NCBI GenBank assembly: GCA_025617745.1
Contig: CM046863.1
Location: 15,380,875-15,444,874 of the forward strand
Direction: 5' to 3'
Length of the DNA stretch: 64,000 bases
DNA from: Heliocidaris erythrogramma
Taxonomy: Eukaryota; Echinodermata; Echinoidea; Camarodonta; Echinometridae
The notes under the pieces are model-generated. The model was not told the DNA's origin. It saw nothing but the letters and a program-made list of their open reading frames with translations, and did no database searches. Every line of letters begins with the position of its first letter. Position 1 is the stretch's first letter. Below are positions 1 through 11,773 of this stretch, piece by piece. Made by a program: the position numbers and the translations under genes.

Positions 1-521
1 TGCAAGTAAAGTTTTTAAATATTTTGGCTGTTTTATGCAGTAATACTATGTAGCTAATACAAGTTCTAGGTAATAATAATAAACTTGGGAGATTAGTTCA
101 TATTTTACAATTGTTTAGATAAATATAATAGAATAATGATGATGATTAGTATTATTATGATTATGGTGAGTCACCCGTGGCACCGGGGGGGGGGGGGGGG
201 GGGGGAATGCACTGAAAATGTATATCTTACGGAACTCGTGCAAGTTTTTAACGTAATGATGGGCATCTTCACTTATAATAATACAATTTCAGTTTCATTC
301 AAATAAATAACAATATTGAGAGGTGTACGTATGTTAAATTATATATAAATGTAAAACGACATGTAGATAACATAAACACAGATGAAAAGATCATGATTTT
401 GAGATTGCATGTTATTTAATGTAAAAAAAGGACTCTGTACGTCTGTTATAGATACACTGTATTGGTTGATAAACTATTTTTACTCTGTTATATACATGTC
501 TATATTCTTAATAAACATATA
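1..521. other. AT-rich non-coding stretch with poly-G run
   Basis: No gene is seen. The stretch is AT-rich and holds an uninterrupted run of 21 G at 185-205. Short open frames here have no recognisable content. Confidence 0.6.
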
Positions 522-2182
522 CAGTTAACAACAAAATTATTCATACCCCTTGGAAAATTCTAGTTTTTTGCATTTTTCCTAAAAATGAATGGTTAACTGA
601 ATTTAATTGCACATCACATGAATACATTTAGTTATCATCTGCAAATAAATGCTGTTTCTGGTTTCACCTCATTTGCATAACAATAGAAAAGGTGAATTAT
701 CCAAACTGGGTGATGTTCAAAATTATTCATACCCTTGGTGATCTATTGACTTTGTCAATCAGTATGAATTCAGTCCTTGTGATTAATGCTCGTAACACTT
801 TCTTCACACTGTCACAATGCTTCTGGAGGTCTCTACTGAGATATCAGGCCAATACCTGGTCTCCAATGGCCCAATCTCCTTGAGGATGTTGTCCACACAT
901 GCCATCACCTTGTCTTCAGGGGATCCGATGGAGTTAAAGCAGATTTTGTGTTTGCAGGTGGTGTAGTTTTAGACGTCATGAGGATAGGACTATGATATTG
1001 ATATTTTCGTTAATATTCCTTACATTTTAATGACAATTCTGTATCTAAGTTGAAACAAAGCACTCTTCCTGGAGAGACTTCCCTAGAGGGATTCACAGTT
1101 GCACTGTCAAGGGAAGGTATTTCCTGATACTTTTGTTCCATTATGTTTAGGAAGGCCATGGTAGTTGTCTAAAGGTTGGATGGTGCAAATTTTATCAGTT
1201 TATTCAGTTACACTGATTGACACATTTTTGATATGGACACCTGCAAGTGGGTACTCTAGTGAAGCTTAAAATACCGATCTTTATGTTCCAGTGCACTGTC
1301 AGACTGGTAGCATTTTGTGCACTGCAGCTGGTAACATGGAGGGAATATGGTATAAATTTGTTTTACATTCATTTTGATATCAAGGATTGTAGCTTTCATA
1401 CCAAAGATACAAAGAATATACCATATGAAGATTGATATACAGTAACAGTCAATGTAGGATGTGTATGGTACTCAAAGGTTACATACTGTTATTCATGGTG
1501 ACCTGACGTTAGAGTCATGAAATGACTTTAATATCACCAACATGGCCTTCCTGAGCACTCTGATTAAGATTGGGGCCAATGAATAAAGGTGAACCCTCCC
1601 AGAGGCAGTGCAAAAGGGAAGGGCTCTTCAGGAATGGTGCTTTGCATCATAAGTAGATACAGAAGTTTCATTAAAATGCATGGAATAAATGACCGAAAAT
1701 TTCAATATCATAGTCCTGTCATCATGAAGTCGATAACTGCATCACCTGTAGGACACGAAATCTAATGAACTCCCTGAAGGTCAGGTGAAGGCATGTGTGG
1801 ACACATCCTCAAGGAGATTGAGCCATTGGACAACAGGTACTGACCTGATATCCCAGCAGAGACCCCTCCGGAAGCCTTGTGACGGTGTATTAAATATAAT
1901 AAAGTGAATTACAAGCATTAATCACAAGGATCGGATTCATACTGATTGACAAAGTCAATAAATCACCAAGGGTATGAATAATTTTGAACATCGCCCAGTT
2001 TGGATAACTCAACTTTTCTATTGTTATGCAAATGAGGTGAAACAGGAAACGGCATTCATTTGCAGATGTTAACTAAATGTATTTAAGTGATGTGCAAGTA
2101 ACTTCATTTAACCATTCATTTTTAGGAAAAATGCAAAAAACTAGAATTTTCCAAGGGGTATGAATAATTTTGTTGTTAACTG
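522..2182. mobile_element. Tc1/mariner-like foldback element, copy 1 (non-autonomous)
   Basis: The ends are inverted copies starting CAGTTAACAACAAAATTATT and are flanked by TA (520-521 and 2183-2184), the target duplication of the Tc1/mariner superfamily. The inverted repeat runs several hundred bases inward and is still visible near the middle (the motif ATGGCCTTCCT occurs in both halves), so the 1.66-kb element is almost one long imperfect palindrome. No transposase frame is present, so mobilisation would need an enzyme supplied in trans. A sister copy, very similar by eye, lies at 43,901-45,566. Small open frames inside (for example 692-883 and 1247-1435) recur in both copies but look like chance frames. 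Confidence 0.85.
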
Positions 2183-2203
2183 TATATATATATATATATA
2201 TAT

Positions 2204-2263
2204 AACACTCTGTTGTATTCATGTATATATATATATATATATATATGAATACAACAGAGTGTT
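2204..2263. repeat. Perfect 19-bp inverted repeat around a TA microsatellite
   Basis: AACACTCTGTTGTATTCAT at 2204-2222 is exactly complementary to 2245-2263, and the loop is alternating AT. It lies about 20 bp beyond the Tc1-like element, separated from it by more TA repeat. It could extrude as a cruciform. It may be a tiny TA-targeting foldback or a product of hairpin repair. Confidence 0.8.
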
Positions 2264-3689
2264 CTAAAACATAATGTCAAACAAAATGTAAACATGTCCT
2301 TTGAAGGCAAGACACAGTGTACAGATAGGATCAGAATATATGAGAAGGTATGTTATGTGAAAACAAAGCACTATGAATGTGTATAGATACACTGCGAAGA
2401 CGAATGTAGATCGAGTCAGATCGACGACGCCGACATCGAAGCCGAATTAGCGCCGTTCCCGATGTCCGATGTGACTGAAGTTCAGGTACTAGTTGCACTT
2501 GGGTTCTATAGATTCAGGCGGGATGTGCATTAGACTGAAGACCGATCGAGTGTAGATCTACACGCGATGCGACGGTTCATTCATCAGCATAGTAAGCCCA
2601 AATAGATGGTGGAAGCGTACCGTACGTGTAATTTCGCCGCCAAGTAACAAAAAAAAAAAAAAAAGAGGGGCGGACCCCCGCGCCCCCCCCCCCCCCCCCT
2701 CTGGATCCGCCTATGCATTAAAGGAGACCATATTTACCAGGTTGGTGATACCAATATGGAAACTTCCGATATCATCAGTCTGGAAAATTGTCATCAACAG
2801 CCATTGAAAAACAGACCAAGACTGATGATGTTATTCTGTGGTAAGAAGGAAGCCAAATACCACAATAGGAATCTAAATTTCTATGATATGTTTCAAGGAG
2901 GTACAATAAAAATGTCATTTTTGTTCTGGTCTAATAATTTTTTCCTGGGGTGTATATTGTGACTATATTCGCCCTAATACGTAAGGTAAATTACATTTAA
3001 TGGCTGCGTCTAATAATTTTTATTTAAGAAGCTAGTCTTTTCTTATGGCAATGCGAATGTTTATCTAAAGTTCTGCTCACTCACATAACTTTGCTTTATG
3101 ATTTTTTTAATTTCCCTTCCTAGTATACATATAATTATGATAAAGTTAAGAATAGATTTTTAAAAAGTGCAAGATTTTAAAACGAAAAGAAATGTAATTC
3201 TCACTGCTTTGTTCCCCAATATACAAGTAGGCCTTTAAGTTTCATGAGCCTCTTTAAAAGTATTTTGCCCCGAATATAGGATAAAAATAAAATAAGTACT
3301 TGAAAAAGGTTGAAAATTTGAAAGAAATCTTAGCTTCCGTTTGCCTTACTGAATTCCTCGACAAGAATTTTCCTGTGTTTTCATGAATTTGACGCCCCAT
3401 TTCATAAAACTGTTAATCATTGATCGAATTCGAAACTCTACACAGCTCGATCGCACTACTCCTTTGCGAATTTTATTTGGTAAAGTGCATAAATATGGCA
3501 TTTTTTTAGGATAAAAAAATGCTAGAAATATACTGCTCGGTTGCTTTGTTCCCTCACTTGCAAATTATTATTTATTCATTTTTTTTTAATTAATTAATTA
3601 ATTAATGTTATTCTTATTTATTTCATTTTATTTATTTATTATTTTTTTATTTTTTAATTTTTAATTTTTAATTTTATTTATTTCTTTCT

Positions 3690-3724
<35 letters not shown>

Positions 3725-4408
3725 TTTTTTTTTTTTTTGGGGGGGGGGATTTTATTGTTTACTCTGAGGGCCATACTCCCATGATACAACATAAGAACAC
3801 TATTTTGAATTAGGTCAAACAGGAAACTCAATTGGAGAATAAGAGTGTTTTGGGTTTGAGAGCAATGCCAACCCCTGTTAAAATCATTAAAAAATAAAGT
3901 GTCCTGCACGACTTACTAACCAACTGCAATCAATTTTTGTTAAAGATAAAGTCCTGATACTTGAGGCAAGAGCACTGTAAAAAGAAATGAAGTCCCTCGT
4001 TACTAGTTAGCTCACTTCGCATGGTCACAAATAAATAACTAGTTAAATAACATCTATTTACGTCCAGTAAGATAACAATACATATTCAAACAGTAGGTCA
4101 TGAAAAGAGGGGTTATGAAAAATTAAAATATGTTTTTCCACCAGGTCTTAGAAGGTGCCCCTTTTCCAAAAAGGTGCAATTTGGAAGAAAAAAAAAATGC
4201 TCAACCACTCCTGCTGTTATTTGGTTCTTAAAGGCAGCTTAATTTCTTTTTCTGTTGGTATGAACCTCCGTCTTAGTATTCCCCCTCCTTTCTTTATTAA
4301 TGCATTAGCCTTTAATAGCCTTGCCTTTCTACGTAGTCAATGCTTTGAGGTTTCGGTCCTTGACTACAACACTAGCTACGTTCATACGGGACTCGTGGTT
4401 TCTAAACT
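2264..4408. other. Non-coding region with CpG-rich patch, A-run and C-run
   Basis: No supported gene. A CpG-richer patch (about 2395-2640) is followed by an A-run at 2649-2664 and a C-run at 2683-2699. The arrangement resembles the tail of an inserted repeat and ends with a TCTGGATCCGCCTATGC motif. A 68-codon frame at 2756-2962 has no recognisable content. Confidence 0.5.
3541..3737. repeat. T-rich (TTTA)n simple repeat
   Basis: A run of TTTA and TTAA units ends in a T-run and then a G-run at about 3738-3748. It is a simple-sequence repeat. Confidence 0.85.
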
Positions 4409-4707
4409 TTAAAGGGATAGGCCACCAGGCGGCCGTGGGGAAAGTCAGGATTGCGTAAGCCCAATTTACTCGTACATAAAGTTTGTGCGTCGAACGCGTC
4501 GGTCGGACTGCTGGGATTATATTTGGGACTGTACGAAGCCGCCCGAATTTCGCACGAGAGCTCGAGCTCAGGCGGAGCAGGCATGCTGCGCGGCTGTCCT
4601 GAGTTAGAGCCCCGCGGGGCAACGACATGATCAGGTAACGATCACGGTGCCCTCTTGCGGAATGAAAACGTTGAGTATCCCTTTAAGTTAACGAAACCAC
4701 GACTCCC
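4388..4707. repeat. Palindrome split at its centre by the TTAA MITE
   Basis: Immediately outside the MITE, 4388-4407 (GGGACTCGTGGTTTCTAAAC) is inverted at 4687-4707. With the MITE removed the two arms meet at a single TTAA, so the target was the tip of a roughly 20-bp hairpin. Confidence 0.6.
4413..4682. mobile_element. 270-bp MITE with TTAA target duplication
   Basis: TTAA at 4409-4412 and 4683-4686 flanks a 270-bp insert that begins AGGGATA and ends TATCCCT. TTAA duplications are used by piggyBac and Kolobok elements. The AGGG end is unlike the CCC end usual in piggyBac. The interior is GC-richer than its surroundings. There is no coding capacity beyond chance frames. The end signature is shared with the elements at 11,443 and 34,732. 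Confidence 0.7.
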
Positions 4708-4729
4708 TAATCGCAACGAACGAGGGTTC

Positions 4730-5115
4730 ACATGAGCCCTAAACAACGAACTTAAACTACAAGCCGAGCGATCTTCGTGGTTAAACCCGGAAGTAGATAC
4801 AACCGATTAGGTGTACAGTAAACATACAGTAAACATCCTGTGTTAATAATTCGCGCGAAGGGTATGACCCGGAAATTTAACATGAACAGCCAGGTCATTC
4901 TTAACCACGAGCTTGCGAAACTGAAAGTTTATTACGTTCACATGGGCCGAGACTTCGTGCTCGTGGTTAAGGGCTTAACCACGAGATCGCTTGTGGTTCT
5001 ACAAGCACGTGCAAAACTAAAACCACGAGTCCGTTCATACGAGCTGCAACTACAAGATAACTACAAGTTAACTTAAAGTTTTGAAACTACAAGCAAAACT
5101 TAAAATTTAGCTCAC
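4730..5115. repeat. Region with many dispersed CCACGAG/CTCGTGG motifs
   Basis: The motifs CCACGAG, CTCGTGG, TTCACATG and ACTACAAG recur in both orientations and echo the hairpin at 4388. The region looks like the rest of a decayed foldback element. The open frame at 4840-5076 carries no recognisable domain. Confidence 0.4.
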
Positions 5116-5209
5116 ATCGTGTGAACGTAACTACTGATACAAACCCTCTATTCTATATTGTAAAAAATCTATGATTCTCGGGTATTAACAATTTGAATTA
5201 CACACACAC

Positions 5210-5230
5210 TATATATATATATATATATAT
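5210..5230. repeat. (TA)n microsatellite
   Basis: Alternating AT run after a short CA run. Confidence 0.9.
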
Positions 5231-5589
5231 GATAAAAAATACTTTCGAAAAATAAACTGAAGGCAATTTCAATAACCCTGTCTATCACCTTTAGAAATAT
5301 GCGAACATTACAATTGCGTGTTACATAATCCGAACCTGATTTCTATGGCCAGTACAATAGGCCTTTGAAAGCGCCCTTGAGTTTATTGTTCGAAAGTAGT
5401 TTTTATCGTGTTATTTGTAATTATTTATGTATGAAATGTGAAACTTTACTTGTAGTTTTGTTTATGTCAAAAATTATTTGTGACTTTGTATGAAATGTTA
5501 AACTTCATTTGTAATTAAATTATTTGAGAGAAACGAATAAATAATAACTTGTAAAACCAAAAAAAAAAAAAAAATTACCAGCCCTTTAA

Positions 5590-5701
5590 GCGTGGGTCAC
5601 ATTTTCCCGATAAGAGTACGATAAAATTATGTGGGGGAAGTTTTATGAAAATTCTTTTTATCGATCGTTATAATCGTTATCGTACAATTGTGACACGGGC
5701 T
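5590..5701. mobile_element. 112-bp MITE flanked by TTAA
   Basis: TTAA at 5586-5589 and 5702-5705 encloses a short insert. Its ends read AAGCGTGGGTCACA on the left and the complement of AAGCCCGTGTCACA on the right. The interior is rich in CGATAA and ATCGTTAT motifs. It is too short to code. Confidence 0.6.
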
Positions 5702-6120
5702 TTAATTTGAAATCTCGTTATCGTTTTCGTTATCGTTGAGGTCTGACCAGTCCTTAAAGCTCCCTGGAAGTGATACAGACAATGTTGTGAAGAGCTGTAA
5801 AAGAGCTGTAAAAGAGCGGTATGTTATTATGACTGCGTCAGATAAAATGCAAGCGAGCGAGCGAATCAAGCAGTTTAGGTTTGATGATACAGACCCAGAA
5901 AGCCGGATTTAGAAGATAGTTATTTACTTGATAAATGATAAGAGTAAAAGCAGAAAAATGAGAGAAACAGATTAGTGAATAGAAAATACCAGGGTGAACT
6001 TCCCAGACTTCCCTTTTAATGATAACAACTAAAAACACCCGCGCACACCAAGTGCCCATTCACCCTCAGTTAGCGAAGACACGTGTATCTTATTTCCACT
6101 ATCTTCCAATTCTGCATTGT

Positions 6121-6152
<32 letters not shown>

Positions 6153-7845
6153 GTTCTCGTGTATCAGCTTTATCACTTCATTTTGCTCTCTCCCCTTTTA
6201 GACTGTGTGATGACCACTTAAATTCTCACTTTTCGTGGTCCGCAATTTCGCCCCACTTATTTTCAATTTGTAAATGTTACTAAAAATATCGAATATATAA
6301 AAATATCGATTTGTTATGAAAATTAACATCGTTTTACTAACATAAAGGATAACATCTTTCTCAGAATAAGGGCACCAGGTTAATGGAAGCTGGTCACTAG
6401 GTGCTCGGAGAAGAAATGTGCATAAATTTGAATACATTGTAGAAGCGGTATATCGTGCTATGTCAGACAGTCATTTACAAGCTTACAGTTGAGAGCAGCA
6501 AATGTTGTATGTGATACATATGTTCAAGGTACGTGTAAAAATACAGGCCTACAGTGAGCAAACTGAATAGTGCTATTAATGAAGCTCCGTTTTAGTAGCT
6601 AATTTTAGCAAGTCAATTAAATTGCATAATCCTTTTTTCCTAACGAATACTCAACCTAGACATCGGTTTGTCATGTGTTTCATTTAGAAAAATCTAAGTA
6701 GGTCTACTAATTGCTAATTGCCTATCTGAAATGCAAAAAGCAAGTGATAACCAATGTTCCCCCCCCCCCAAGTCCTGCTTAAATTATGAAATGTGCATTC
6801 ATCAAATTAATTGTTTTGTGCAACAGTATAATATTTCCATTTTGCATAAATTTGCATAATTAAGGCGCGATATCATGTAACATTGCAAGTTTACAGCTTG
6901 GCAACATTCATATTTGAATTCACCACAAAAGCCCACCGCTGGGGGCACAGGAACTCAGGCCAAATAAAATCTGCCAATTCTTAAAGATCGTGGGCTCCCT
7001 TTCTTGACAATTTTGATTATAATCTGTTTGCACTCCCCTCCGGAAAAAACCCTCCTGCATTAGCATCTGCGTCTCCTGTAAGGTGCCCCTTATCTAGCCT
7101 TTATTTGAATCTTATTAAATCTGCCCTCTCTTGCTAGTAGAAAATTTTCTATAAATCATCTGAAATGTACATTTTTTTATTTTATTGAAAATAATTACAA
7201 TGTGAGACAATTATGAAAGTTTATAGTAATGCACAGTAGCTTAAACATAGATATAATTAATTATATATTCATTCCAAGTTTTTATACAATGTCAATTCAC
7301 AAAATTCAAGTGTATTTTAAGCAATCGCTATTTCAGAAATGCCAAGCAACACAATGGAAAGAAGTGTGTAATGGGCTATTATATGAAACCTTGCAAGGAT
7401 ATTGTGAGCAGGTGGTCAGTTGATAAGAAGAGACCTGCAAATGTCTTTTGTCCATGTTCATCGTGCTGACTGATGATCGACTGATGATGTCAGAAAAGTA
7501 AATTAGCTTTCGAGGGTTTTGTTATGGGTGGAGCTTTAGCAGGTAGGACAAAAAATAATATGAATAATATATAAAAAAATATATGACACCAATGTACATG
7601 TACATTAAACATTCAAAAGATTTGTGATATAAACATTATTACAGATCAATAGAAGTGAACATGCATTTCTAACTTAGATACCCTTTAAAATTCAATTATA
7701 TCTTAACCATGTTACCCACCCCCTCCCCATGTCAAATGTTGTAGTCACATGCAGCCATTTTGGGTAGTAGCTCGTTATTGTGATGACGTCTTCCTCTTCT
7801 GTGTGGCCTACTGATATTACATGCCCCCTAATGACATTAAGATGT
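5702..7845. other. Non-coding region with (CT)n microsatellite
   Basis: No gene is supported. A CT microsatellite lies at about 6120-6147 and a C-run at about 6760-6769. The open frames at 5838-6437 overlap simple sequence and carry no domain. Confidence 0.5.
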
Positions 7846-7957
7846 CTTGCATAAAAAGTTGCATAAAAAAGTTGCGATTAAACGCAACTTGATTTTCAAC
7901 CAATCAGGATGGCGTTTAATTTTTTGAGTTGCGTTTAATGGCAACTTTTTATGCAAG
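7846..7957. mobile_element. 112-bp MITE or hairpin element
   Basis: CTTGCATAAAAAGTTGC at 7846-7862 is exactly inverted at 7941-7957. Inside, GTTGCGATTAAACGCAACTT pairs with AGTTGCGTTTAATGGCAAC, so about 40 bp of each arm can pair. The target duplication is not clear. Confidence 0.7.
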
Positions 7958-9104
7958 AGAGCCCAGAGCCACTTTAACTCTCGTTTATCAAATCTCCTCG
8001 CCGTGTATAACAAATTAATAATAACAATCTAATTTACTGATTCTATGAATCTGTGCTATTTGGATTACTATTATTGATCTACTGTGAAAATCCATACTAT
8101 TCAACACTTTATTTGACTTAAAACTATAGAATACTAGTAATATGCAATATACATGTACCAACTATAAAGAAGATGAATCATTTAATTTAATATTTCTTAG
8201 AACTGTTAACATTATATTTCTCTTTAAAGAGTAAAATTGTTTTCAGTGGTGGTGTGTGTTGAACTTAGATGGTCATTTGTTTCTTTTAGTTATTATGTCT
8301 TTTTTGTGGGGTGTAGTGAGTAAATAAATTAATAATGTATATTTCTAAATTGTAGTTCAAATAATTTACCTAATGGAAAGGGATTGAAATTAATAACGTA
8401 CAGTATAATTCATATATACTGACATACATTTCTTTTTGTTAAATGCATGTACATATTTGTACTACTCTCAAGAAGAGAATAATATTATCTGACATTTACA
8501 AGTCGGCTGTGATGGAGCTCTGGAGATGAATTACAATTATTTAAGGAAAACGATAATGTACATTGAGAATTAAGACAATGTCTAAACTTTTCTAAAGACT
8601 GTCCTCATTTATGTATGCAGGAAATTATTCATTAAAAAGTGAAAAAATCTGAACCTACATGTACTTCCGAATCGACATGTGTAAATCGTTGCACCTTAAA
8701 TTTTAGTTGTAAGAAAGATATTTGATTGAAAATTATAATGTGAACATGATAAAGGACAATTCACGTTTATATCTATGAAATGAACCAGGACGTGTGATCG
8801 AGGTGTGTGTATGAGAGAGAGAGAGAGAGAGAGAGAGAGCGGGGGAAGAGAAAAGATGAGAAAATTTGAAACAAGAGAGAAGGGATGGAACTGGACCTTG
8901 GCGTCAAGAGGGGCAACATTTTTAGGATTTTCTTCTCCCCACCCCTCTTTTATGGAGTCCTACACCTAATATTTTATTCTTACCTTTGAATTCGATTATA
9001 CACCCCCCCCCCCTTTTTTTTTAACTTCTTGATCCTACTGGTCAAAGAGTAAATTTATTAATTTAATTTTTAAATGGAAAATGAGCGATATGATGATTAG
9101 CGCA
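7958..9104. other. Non-coding region with (GA)n and C/T homopolymers
   Basis: No gene seen. It holds a GA microsatellite at about 8814-8840 and a C-run followed by a T-run at about 9003-9021. Confidence 0.5.
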
Positions 9105-9872
9105 ATCGGTTATTAGACCAACTGATATTAGACCGAATGATGTTAGACCAATTTCCTATTAGACCAACTCGCTGTAGACCCAAGTGGCAATAAACCTATA
9201 AACTATAACAGGCAAACCTGTTTGTCTGTAGTATTAGACCAAATGGATATTAGACGAAGTGAACATTAGACCAAACGGTTATTAGACGAGCTGAGAATCG
9301 GACCAAACGATTATTAGAAGAAGATGATAATTAAACAAAGCGATGATTAGACAATATGAGTGTTACACCACAAAAAATAGACAAAATGGCTATTAGACGA
9401 AATGATGATTAAACCATTTGGTTATTAGACCAAATGTTTAGATGTTTAGATATTGGACCAAGTGAATATTAGACGACCTGATTATTAGACCAAGTGTTGT
9501 TTAGACCAAATGGGTTTAGATGAAATGGGTATTAGACCAAGTGGATTTTAGACGAATTGGCTATAGACGAAGCGGTGATTAGACAAAGTGATTAACCTGA
9601 TTATTAGACCAAATAGTTATTCGACGAAATGATGATTAGACCATTTGGTTATTAGACCAACTGGTTTTAGCCAAAATAGATACTGGACAAAGTGAACACT
9701 AGACGAACTGATTATTAGACCAAGTGTTGTTTAGACCAAATGGGTTTAGACCAAATGGATATTAGACCAAATGGGTTTTAGACGAATTGGCTATACACGG
9801 ACTGGTGATTAGACGAAGTGATTATACTGATTAATAGACCAAATGGTTATTAGATGAAATGTTGATTAGACG
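9105..9872. repeat. Degenerate TTAGACCAAATGG minisatellite
   Basis: About 770 bp are built from a 14-16-bp unit of the type ATTAGACCAAATGG or ATTAGACGAAGTGA, repeated roughly 50 times with substitutions and small indels. Every unit keeps TTAGAC or a one-base variant. No reading frame survives. Confidence 0.85.
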
Positions 9873-10019
9873 AATTGGTCTAGAAAGCGACAGTTTAGAA
9901 GAGGCGAATAGATTTGTGTCGAGTTTGTAAAATTTGGAAGGCAACTTCCTCTTTCAATTACGGACTTGCACACAAACAGATGGCTATAAAAAAATGCGCA
10001 GACGATTGCTTCAGATCGA

Positions 10020-10097
10020 ATGGTTGCATAATCTTCATATTATACTGTTTTTAAATAGATGGTTGCATAATCTTCATATTATACTCTTTTTAAATAG
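10020..10097. repeat. Two tandem 39-bp units
   Basis: A 39-bp unit beginning ATGGTTGCATAATCTTCATA is repeated head to tail with one change. The unit is a multiple of three, which keeps the frame at 9934-10152 open. The peptide has no other sign of being real. Confidence 0.75.
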
Positions 10098-10152
10098 ATG
10101 TGTGAATTATATAGCTCCTACAATTAGTGTAGGCTATGTTATTTTTATGTGA

Positions 10153-10900
10153 TCATTATTATTCAATGCAAGTAAATAAAAAGGAACACCAGATATGCAA
10201 TGAAATGATTGGACTTGCTTGATGCTAGCATGCTAGTATCGAAGTTAGCTATACATAATATGATTCCTTTAATAAGATAGCCTACATAAAGTATCCAAAT
10301 TCGATAACAAACACTTTTACTAAACACGTATCAAAGTTACGCATTCTGCTTTCGGCAAGATCTGGTGCCACAGAATTTCAAAAGTATGTGAAATGATAAC
10401 TTATGCTGGGGATTTATCCGACACACGTTATTTTTATTATTATTTTTCTCTTACTTTATTCGACATTACGATTGTGGTTTTTTTTTCAATCTTAGATCCC
10501 CAAGATATTCTCTCAATGGATTAACTAGCATAGAAAGGTTATGGCCTACTAAGAAAGGCTACTCCATTTTGCCTCACTTTTTTCTCTCTCACTGATGCAT
10601 TTCGCCTATTTTCAAAAAATAAAATAGCAATACGATTTGGTAAATAGCCATTTCCTTTCAGTATTCTTCATAAAAAAATCATTCGGCAAGTCACCAATTT
10701 AATGTTGACTACATTTTATGGAACAAAATTTAAAAAGAATTTCTCAGCATCAAAGTGGTGAACCCATACATTATTATTAATGATTTGTCATTGCGGTACC
10801 AAAATTGCTGTTGTCTTGTTTTCACCAAAAGTAGCATATTAAGTTTTTGTCTTGATTAATTGATTCTAACACCATTGGCAATTACCATACGAATTGAATG
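10153..10900. other. AT-rich region without recognised features
   Basis: Nothing supportable seen on either strand apart from short T-runs. Confidence 0.5.
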
Positions 10901-10908
10901 TACAAAAT

Positions 10909-11230
10909 TACCCCCGGCTAATTACCCCCCGGAAAATTACCCCCCAAGGACAATCACCCCCCGAGGAAAATTACCCCCAAACGATAACCACCCCCGCCCC
11001 CCGAGGACAATTAACCCCCGGGTAATCCCCCCCCCCCTCCGGAAAATTACCCCCAAGGACAACCACCCACGAGGACAATTACCCCCCCCCCCCCCCCCCA
11101 AGGACAACCACCCCCAGGACAATTACCCCCCGGAAAATTACTCCCCCAAAACCCCCCCTGGAAAATTATCCCCAAGATTAACCACCCCGAGGGCAATAAC
11201 CCCACCTCCGGATAATTCCCCCATAAAATT
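10909..11230 (+). repeat. C-rich minisatellite, forward block
   Basis: About 20 units of a 15-16-bp motif alternate between AATTACCCCCCGGAA and CAATCACCCCCCGAGGA types. The block is strongly strand-asymmetric: C-runs are on the plus strand, giving G-quadruplex or i-motif potential. The same unit, inverted, forms the block at 12,782-13,112. The open frames on both strands are by-products of the repeat. Confidence 0.85.
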
Positions 11231-11442
11231 ACTGCCTCCTGACCTTATAGAAGTTTGACTTTTCATGAATTCTCGAAGCAAAGGACTGCTACTTGAACTG
11301 TTTTAAAAGGTTGATTTGTTGTGTTTACGCTTGAATAATGTCAATGTGGTGAAAATCTCTATTGTCACCATATTTTTAATTTAAAAAAGTAATGAAATAA
11401 AAAATGTATCGAAGATAAATCTATGTATAACAAGGACATTAA

Positions 11443-11769
11443 AGGGAGCGACAAGTCGCAATCTATGGGCGGTTTTACAGTTGGCTGCTTCTTCTCTGGA
11501 TCAAAGTTCAAAGCGACTTCAATTTATCGCGCGCAGCTAATAAAAGTTCGCACATTGACCCAAAGTTGAGTAAACAAGATCGCACGTTCTTTATTCCAGT
11601 ATTTGAATCTCATTGGTCGGTTACGTATGTAGGGATTCGAGTTAACGATCACACGAGGAATTCGGCAATAACATTCCTTCGGTAGCGCACGATTGGACCT
11701 GATTGTATCCGAATTTCCCCCGAGTCAGGCCAACTGGTCAGGCCCATGGATTACGACTTGCCACTCCCT
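11443..11769. mobile_element. 327-bp MITE with TTAA target duplication
   Basis: TTAA at 11,439-11,442 and 11,770-11,773 flanks a 327-bp insert. Its ends, AGGGAGCGACAAGTCGCAAT and the complement of AGGGAGTGGCAAGTCGTAAT, form an inverted repeat of about 30 bp. The end signature (TTAA then AGGG) matches the elements at 4413 and 34,732. It does not code. Confidence 0.75.
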
Positions 11770-11773
11770 TTAA

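Noticed and set aside
4329-4628. Overlapping minus-strand frames with moderate GC
   Set aside because: They lie inside the TTAA MITE and its hairpin, with no domain and no splice signals.
7440-7500. Second hammerhead (CTGATGATGTCAGAAAA)
   Set aside because: Stem II does not pair and there is no stem III or stem I partner.
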